From IMG/VR virus record IMGVR_UViG_3300042549_003384, positions 1-26,797 of that record: a stretch of 26,797 nt of DNA, one strand, 5' to 3'. Shown here piece after piece: positions 23,401 to 26,797 of the stretch. Below the pieces are notes generated by a model. That model searched no databases and had not been told where the DNA came from. It saw nothing but the letters and a program-made list of their open reading frames with translations. How positions within the stretch are numbered: the stretch's first letter is position 1; each line of letters opens with the position of its first letter. Position numbers and translations under genes: made by a program. The stretch is from a virus.

Positions 23401-26400
23401 CAGTACCATAAACACCAACTTTGGTCTTGCTGGTACCAGATCCTCTATAAAGAACATAACCTGTGATGTTTGACTTCCAATTTTCCCATTCGGTGTTGAT
23501 AAGACTTTTATTAATCTTAACATCAACAGAACCAGAAGGAGGATCAGCAGCCGAGATTGATGTAATGGTCGCTGAGATACCCTTATAAGTATTATTAGAA
23601 TAGAAGAAGTTAACTTGTTCGCCTATATTATAAGAAGTTGCATTTTCTGTAGAGACAGAAATTACTTTTGCACCATTAAATAATGTATTGATAATTGAAC
23701 CTTGTGTTCCTGAAGTTACACCCTTAACTATATCACCTTTATCAACATACTTAAAGTAGTTTGGAACATGACTTGCAATTATAGAACTTACCTGCATGTA
23801 AGCAGCGTTAGAGTTCCAATAGAAGTTAACCGATTCACCGTTGGTAAATCCTGTTGTGTTTGCAGTAACATTTAGACCTTGTGTGTCAATTCTTACAATG
23901 TTTTGCTTATCGAACATGACACTAGTGATTCTGGCATTAGCACCAGAAGTTAGGCCACGAACCATATCATTGACTGCAATCTTATGATTATACATAGGCT
24001 GAACAGAAATTGCCTGAGTGCTAATTCCTGTAAATCCATTGGCACGACCATTCTCATAATCTGGGTTAGGATTATATGTATATGGTGGGCGTGAAGTGCC
24101 GATAGGAGGATATCCGAAGTCAAGGCTAGACCAGATGTCGACCTTTTCGTTCTGTAAGAATGATGTTGTTGGATCAACTATAATTGATATAATATCACCG
24201 TTAGTATCGGTTTTAACACCAATGATCTGCTTAATAGTATTTGAAGATGCACCTCTTGCATAGTATCCAACAAGAGAAGGACCGCCAGGTGCTCTTGGAA
24301 CACCATTTGGATAGAAATAATATTTTCCGTCAGCAGGATCTATGGCGACGTTCGGATCATTGATAGAAACGGATTTTGCAATTCCATACGTAACTGCCAG
24401 AGCAATGAAATTACCTGCCAGATTATTCCAAATTGGATTGGTAATATAGTACCATGATCCATTGTATTGAATTAATGAATACTTAGTGACAGCGACGGTC
24501 GAGATGATAGGATTACTAATATTTGGTTTAATAACACCAATAGTAGTATTAGCAAAATAACTCTCATTATTTGTTGAACCAAGTAGTATGGTTGCATTTG
24601 AGACTAGAGTTGCGTTATTTGAACTTGAAAGTGAAAGGTTAGAACCTACGGTAATACCAACACCTATTGTTGATCCGGATGAAATAGTAAGTGTCTCATC
24701 TGGAAGTTGTGTGGTGTCTACCCAAACATCTTGTGAAGGTGTTAGTTTTAACTGGCCAGAGAATAGATAAGTTCCTCTTTCAATATTTCTAATATCAGTG
24801 ACTCTATTCTGTTCAAACAAAGTTGTTTCTGTATAAGGGAACATAACCAAACCGTCTCTAACAACGGCATTTGATAGACTCTTAACTTTATATGGAATAG
24901 ACTCTGTAGTGAACAGTGGTCTAATTGCCAATTCAACAGGATCAGTAACAATTCTGAAATCTGGGTTAGTGCCTTTTGCTGAGAGGGTTGTGTCTCTGAA
25001 TGTATCAACGAAGATACCATTCTTAAAGCGTTCCTGACCAAATGCGTCTAGAACTTTAAGGTTGACAGCATCTTTTTCAAGTAGTGTTAATGAAGCATAA
25101 TACTCTAGATTTTGGATTCTCTTTTCCAGACCACCAATGTCTTTCATGGTCCATCCACGAATAAGAGTTTTGGTGACTTTACAAGTCAAGTCTTTTCTTC
25201 TTAGAGCATTACCAAAGAATGGTGACAATGAAGGATATGGTGCAATATCAAGTACCGCAATCAACATCTGATTTTCAAGAGCATTTGGTGGAACAGGATC
25301 TTCACCTGGTGATCCCTGAACAACAGCAATTGTATTGTCTTTTGTTACCACAACAATATCTGATCTTCCAAGATAATAAGAATAGTTATATGTCAAATCA
25401 CTTGAAGGAACAGGAGTCTTCATATTACCTGACATATAATATAAAGATGTGGTACGAGCGGGGTTGGTTGCTGCTGATGATGGTGAAATTGTATCGATTG
25501 CAGTTATTCTCTTAACTGGTCTAAAATCGATATAATTCTTAAGATCACAAATAGTTGAACCATTTGAAATATAAACAGGAATATTTTCTGTTCTGATATT
25601 GTTATTAGCATTGAACAGAGTATCATTATCCTGAATTGGATAAGAGTCTACTGTGAAGAAACCACCCTTACCTGAATAATCTGGTTCAAAGTAGTCAAGT
25701 TCAATCATTAGATAATCTGTGGCAGTTAATGCCAATGCACCACTCTTTTGAACGAATGCAATATCATAATGAGTATCTTTTTGTCCGTTGTTTAGTGTAA
25801 AATATTTGGTAACATCCGTACCATCGGTCATTGAACTTGGAGCGGAACCAGTCTTCTTGACAATCTTTCTAACGGCATAAACGTCACTGAATCCTAGATA
25901 AAATGGACCAACAATACCGGCTGTTGCACAATTAATCTTAACAAGTCTTTGTGTCTTTAACTTCTTAACGGCTTCCGAAGAATTTGACACATAAAGTTTA
26001 TATGTCAACGTTGTATTTGCAACGGCAGTTGGGAAAGTTTCTTTAAGATCAATTGTCATTGATGTAGGTGTAACACTTACGGATCTCTGAGCACCGGAAT
26101 CAAGACCAACACCAGTTATATCAATAATGTCACCGGCTTTATATGCTTTATAAACACTATTACTGGTAATAGAAAGATTAGGAACAGATGTGGAAAGTTC
26201 TAGTCTTGTATCTGTGATAATATTAGCAATATAGAATGTATTAGCGAGACCAGAAAATTCCAACTTGTCGCCTACATTAAGTCTAGTAAAGTATGTTCCT
26301 GAACCGTTAACGGTTGTTCCGGATGCTGTTACTGTTGCTCCCCACAAAGGACCAATGTTCAATGCCGAACCGCATGTAAGTATAAGATCCTGTCTCTTAT

Positions 26401-26797
26401 CCGTATCTGATAGAGTTGTGGTGCCGTAAGGCAACCTTTCATTTGTAGGACCTGTCAAGTTGATTGTAAGAATACCTGAAGTGGAAATTGATAATGCGGA
26501 TGACACACCGTCTGTTCTATTAACAAAATAATCTACGGTTGGTGATCCGTCTGTATTTCTTATTGATCTAACTGCTTTTGAACCAGCATAGAAAAGCATA
26601 GGTGAATTAGTTACATCTTGTAGAGCAGCACCACTTGGTGAAATAACAACGTCAGCACCAGCGGCCGCAGTTGTAGCATTTCCAATGTATAGTGATCTGG
26701 TTTCATTAAAAGACCTTCCGGTATTCATTCTAATATCTGTTAGATAGATATTATACTCAGCATCAAATCCAGGTGTTCCGCCCACATATTCAATACC
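20417..26797 (-). CDS. DUF4815-type virion protein containing a mini-intein, 5' end cut by window edge
   Basis: The frame is open to the right edge (GIEY precedes the GTG at 26785), so the true start is probably outside. Numbering from that GTG, 2122 residues are present. Family features are NIYLTDIRMN near the N-terminus, DFRPVKRI, GWTMKDIGGLEKRIQNLEYY near 540, RFKNGIFVDTFRDT, GLKPFSKMSVWFDGINVTNY near 1200, and FRTGSRRLVIMD near 1300. A Pro-rich linker (SPPPPPKAHC) leads into a 160-residue intein (1388-1547). The C-extein begins CCVAYSILVQAPQDEEGVF, the counterpart of the conserved DP-x-AQSF-x-V motif in relatives. Such proteins are very large virion components of T4-like phages, probably at the baseplate or fibre base. 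Without the intein at least 1966 residues remain. Confidence 0.88.
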   Translation of the reverse strand, partial: GIEYVGGTPGFDAEYNIYLTDIRMNTGRSFNETRSLYIGNATTAAAGADVVISPSGAALQDVTNSPMLFYAGSKAVRSIRNTDGSPTVDYFVNRTDGVSSALSISTSGILTINLTGPTNERLPYGTTTLSDTDKRQDLILTCGSALNIGPLWGATVTASGTTVNGSGTYFTRLNVGDKLEFSGLANTFYIANIITDTRLELSTSVPNLSITSNSVYKAYKAGDIIDITGVGLDSGAQRSVSVTPTSMTIDLKETFPTAVANTTLTYKLYVSNSSEAVKKLKTQRLVKINCATAGIVGPFYLGFSDVYAVRKIVKKTGSAPSSMTDGTDVTKYFTLNNGQKDTHYDIAFVQKSGALALTATDYLMIELDYFEPDYSGKGGFFTVDSYPIQDNDTLFNANNNIRTENIPVYISNGSTICDLKNYIDFRPVKRITAIDTISPSSAATNPARTTSLYYMSGNMKTPVPSSDLTYNYSYYLGRSDIVVVTKDNTIAVVQGSPGEDPVPPNALENQMLIAVLDIAPYPSLSPFFGNALRRKDLTCKVTKTLIRGWTMKDIGGLEKRIQNLEYYASLTLLEKDAVNLKVLDAFGQERFKNGIFVDTFRDTTLSAKGTNPDFRIVTDPVELAIRPLFTTESIPYKVKSLSNAVVRDGLVMFPYTETTLFEQNRVTDIRNIERGTYLFSGQLKLTPSQDVWVDTTQLPDETLTISSGSTIGVGITVGSNLSLSSSNNATLVSNATILLGSTNNESYFANTTIGVIKPNISNPIISTVAVTKYSLIQYNGSWYYITNPIWNNLAGNFIALAVTYGIAKSVSINDPNVAIDPADGKYYFYPNGVPRAPGGPSLVGYYARGASSNTIKQIIGVKTDTNGDIISIIVDPTTSFLQNEKVDIWSSLDFGYPPIGTSRPPYTYNPNPDYENGRANGFTGISTQAISVQPMYNHKIAVNDMVRGLTSGANARITSVMFDKQNIVRIDTQGLNVTANTTGFTNGESVNFYWNSNAAYMQVSSIIASHVPNYFKYVDKGDIVKGVTSGTQGSIINTLFNGAKVISVSTENATSYNIGEQVNFFYSNNTYKGISATITSISAADPPSGSVDVKINKSLINTEWENWKSNITGYVLYRGSGTSKTKVGVYGTADEAKAAAKNWTSSKGGGTATIETLYNNTRVGKNWFAQISSDSAAGSNKVISSSIVPYIRPQIITVNGTGLKPFSKMSVWFDGINVTNYCTPLTFKQYNESANNQPITPDANNYTGNVRVETGVSTTANVNITYIVPDPVTGIANSISPLIVRDTGDLYFRFQISGATDAPKFRTGSRRLVIMDSSQANPIDVTDETDASTIASNYFFADGTKQTLQRTVYSTKGYLKTSEDISEQFSSNTQIVLPNTWSPPPPPKAHCCFDPEARVLMADMTWKAIKDIVVGDKVIGDNGVINTVTKNKTIEVGKRDMYRFKGANFWTTDDHLFLTKTGYKTWRPEVIINDPGTDNGKVLIGENREKSLDSGDYLKTYEIINDKLVDSFVAYDDVAPVKGDFDPNFIVHDLSLDGNYTYIVEGYVVHNCCVAYSILVQAPQDEEGVFCTGFDVFVARKSATRRMWFEVREMDNGGRVTNSQVPGSVVYVENADIPVSANGANNPVQVKFSAPIFLMNGKEYAFVVHTFSPSYMTVDPDTYVWISRMGEIDRNTGNPVNDRMKTGTFFTTTNNKQWEAVQDVDLTIKVYRAKFTPGSATVILGNNPVEKFYLKNTSSSFRNLVGDYFSTGDTLLLTGANGSFSVGNIVRGKTSGTIGTVLSIPSGTQIRVSNTFFRAGETIDAFNGSTYLKVSASVSSVANNTAVLSYCDETAPNVYFEMINSTGGFKVDDLIVDISSGSKYSANIASIENYPYSSTSFEPKVLDFLKTDLNYEMATVSNNSTTLGSWTPIVESETYYWPNDKVIYSRSDELNSLGGIPSNQVRVTMTNLSEYVTPILDLDATHSIIIDNIINNDTSGEDGKSGGNAINKYISQTVTLADGQDAEDIKVYLTAYRPPGTNVKVYVKVKNANDPDPIENKNWIELIKESNGDNLYSSVVNRLDFREFSFTFSPTLKTGNIGEFQYESNGTIFTSYKYFTVKIVLTSTNSAVVPRVADLRAMAMQI
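22145..22624 (-). other. Mini-intein (Hint domain) inside the DUF4815 protein
   Basis: This is a 160-residue Hint domain with all splicing blocks. Block A is CFDPEARVLMADMTW (Cys1, with the usual spacing to Val8); block B is TDDH with His64, in GANFWTTDDHLFLT; block F is IVHDLSLDGNYTYIVEG; block G is YVVHN followed by Cys+1. The penultimate His and terminal Asn are present. The block F position that is often His is Tyr149. No LAGLIDADG or HNH endonuclease motif is present and the length fits a mini-intein, so it is not self-mobile now. Spliced exteins would join ...PKAHC to CCVAYS..., or PKAH to CCVAYS if the preceding Cys were used as residue 1. Splicing itself is inferred. Confidence 0.88.

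Noticed and set aside
1-26797. Diversity-generating retroelement acting on a fibre tip
   Set aside because: Variable fibres invite the idea, but no reverse transcriptase and no template/variable repeat pair is visible in this window.
1-26797. tRNA genes or other structured RNAs in gaps
   Set aside because: Gaps are mostly under 60 bases and none holds a cloverleaf; only the hairpins listed are seen.

Overview
This window is part of the structural-gene region of a T4-like contractile-tailed phage (myovirus). The supporting evidence is a neck gene trio recognisable as homologues of T4 gp13, gp14 and gp15, a very large DUF4815-type virion protein, six long fibre-like genes, and exact copies of the T4 late-promoter core TATAAATA. 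Every gene lies on the minus strand and genes are nearly contiguous, with short gaps or 1 to 20 base overlaps, so transcription runs from the right edge to the left edge. The DNA is AT-rich. The host cannot be read from the sequence. Phages with this combination of genes are known from marine and freshwater cyanobacteria and from alphaproteobacteria, but that is only a family-level resemblance.

Layout in transcription order. (1) 26797-20417: a DUF4815-type virion protein of more than 2100 residues, cut by the right edge, which carries a 160-residue mini-intein. (2) 20400-19098: a sugar-O-methyltransferase-like enzyme and a 72-residue coiled-coil protein. (3) 19097-16863: a fibre with a C-terminal S74 chaperone and 42 uninterrupted Asn heptads, then two small probable virion proteins. 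(4) 16822-16244: a free-standing GIY-YIG homing endonuclease gene. (5) 16234-13326: a fibre without chaperone, a coiled-coil protein, a short S74 fibre and an unknown 112-residue protein. (6) 13303-6351: a GT-A glycosyltransferase followed by a 2000-residue fibre built of exactly 107 tandem units of 17 (rarely 16) residues plus an S74 chaperone, then a 62-residue protein. (7) 6341-2769: gp13, a second GIY-YIG endonuclease gene, gp14 and gp15. (8) 2764-1: two fibres sharing an N-terminal anchor; the last is cut by the left edge.

How the genes fit together: gp13, gp14 and gp15 close the head and join it to the tail. The fibres probably decorate the baseplate, tail or neck, and three of them carry self-cleaving trimerisation chaperones. 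The glycosyltransferase and methyltransferase may modify surface glycans of virion or host. Two mobile homing endonuclease genes sit in gene junctions of the operon, and an intein interrupts a third virion gene.

The most notable observations are: (a) both endonuclease genes have a hairpin that hides the ribosome binding site, placed so that a late-type promoter motif beside or inside the 5' arm would produce a transcript lacking that arm, a layout like that of T4 I-TevI; (b) a complete mini-intein splicing signature at a conserved motif of the DUF4815 protein; (c) the reading frame of gp14 continues upstream into the endonuclease gene end with no ATG, suggesting an ATT or other rare start; (d) the exact 107-unit fibre with a recurring three-unit cassette.
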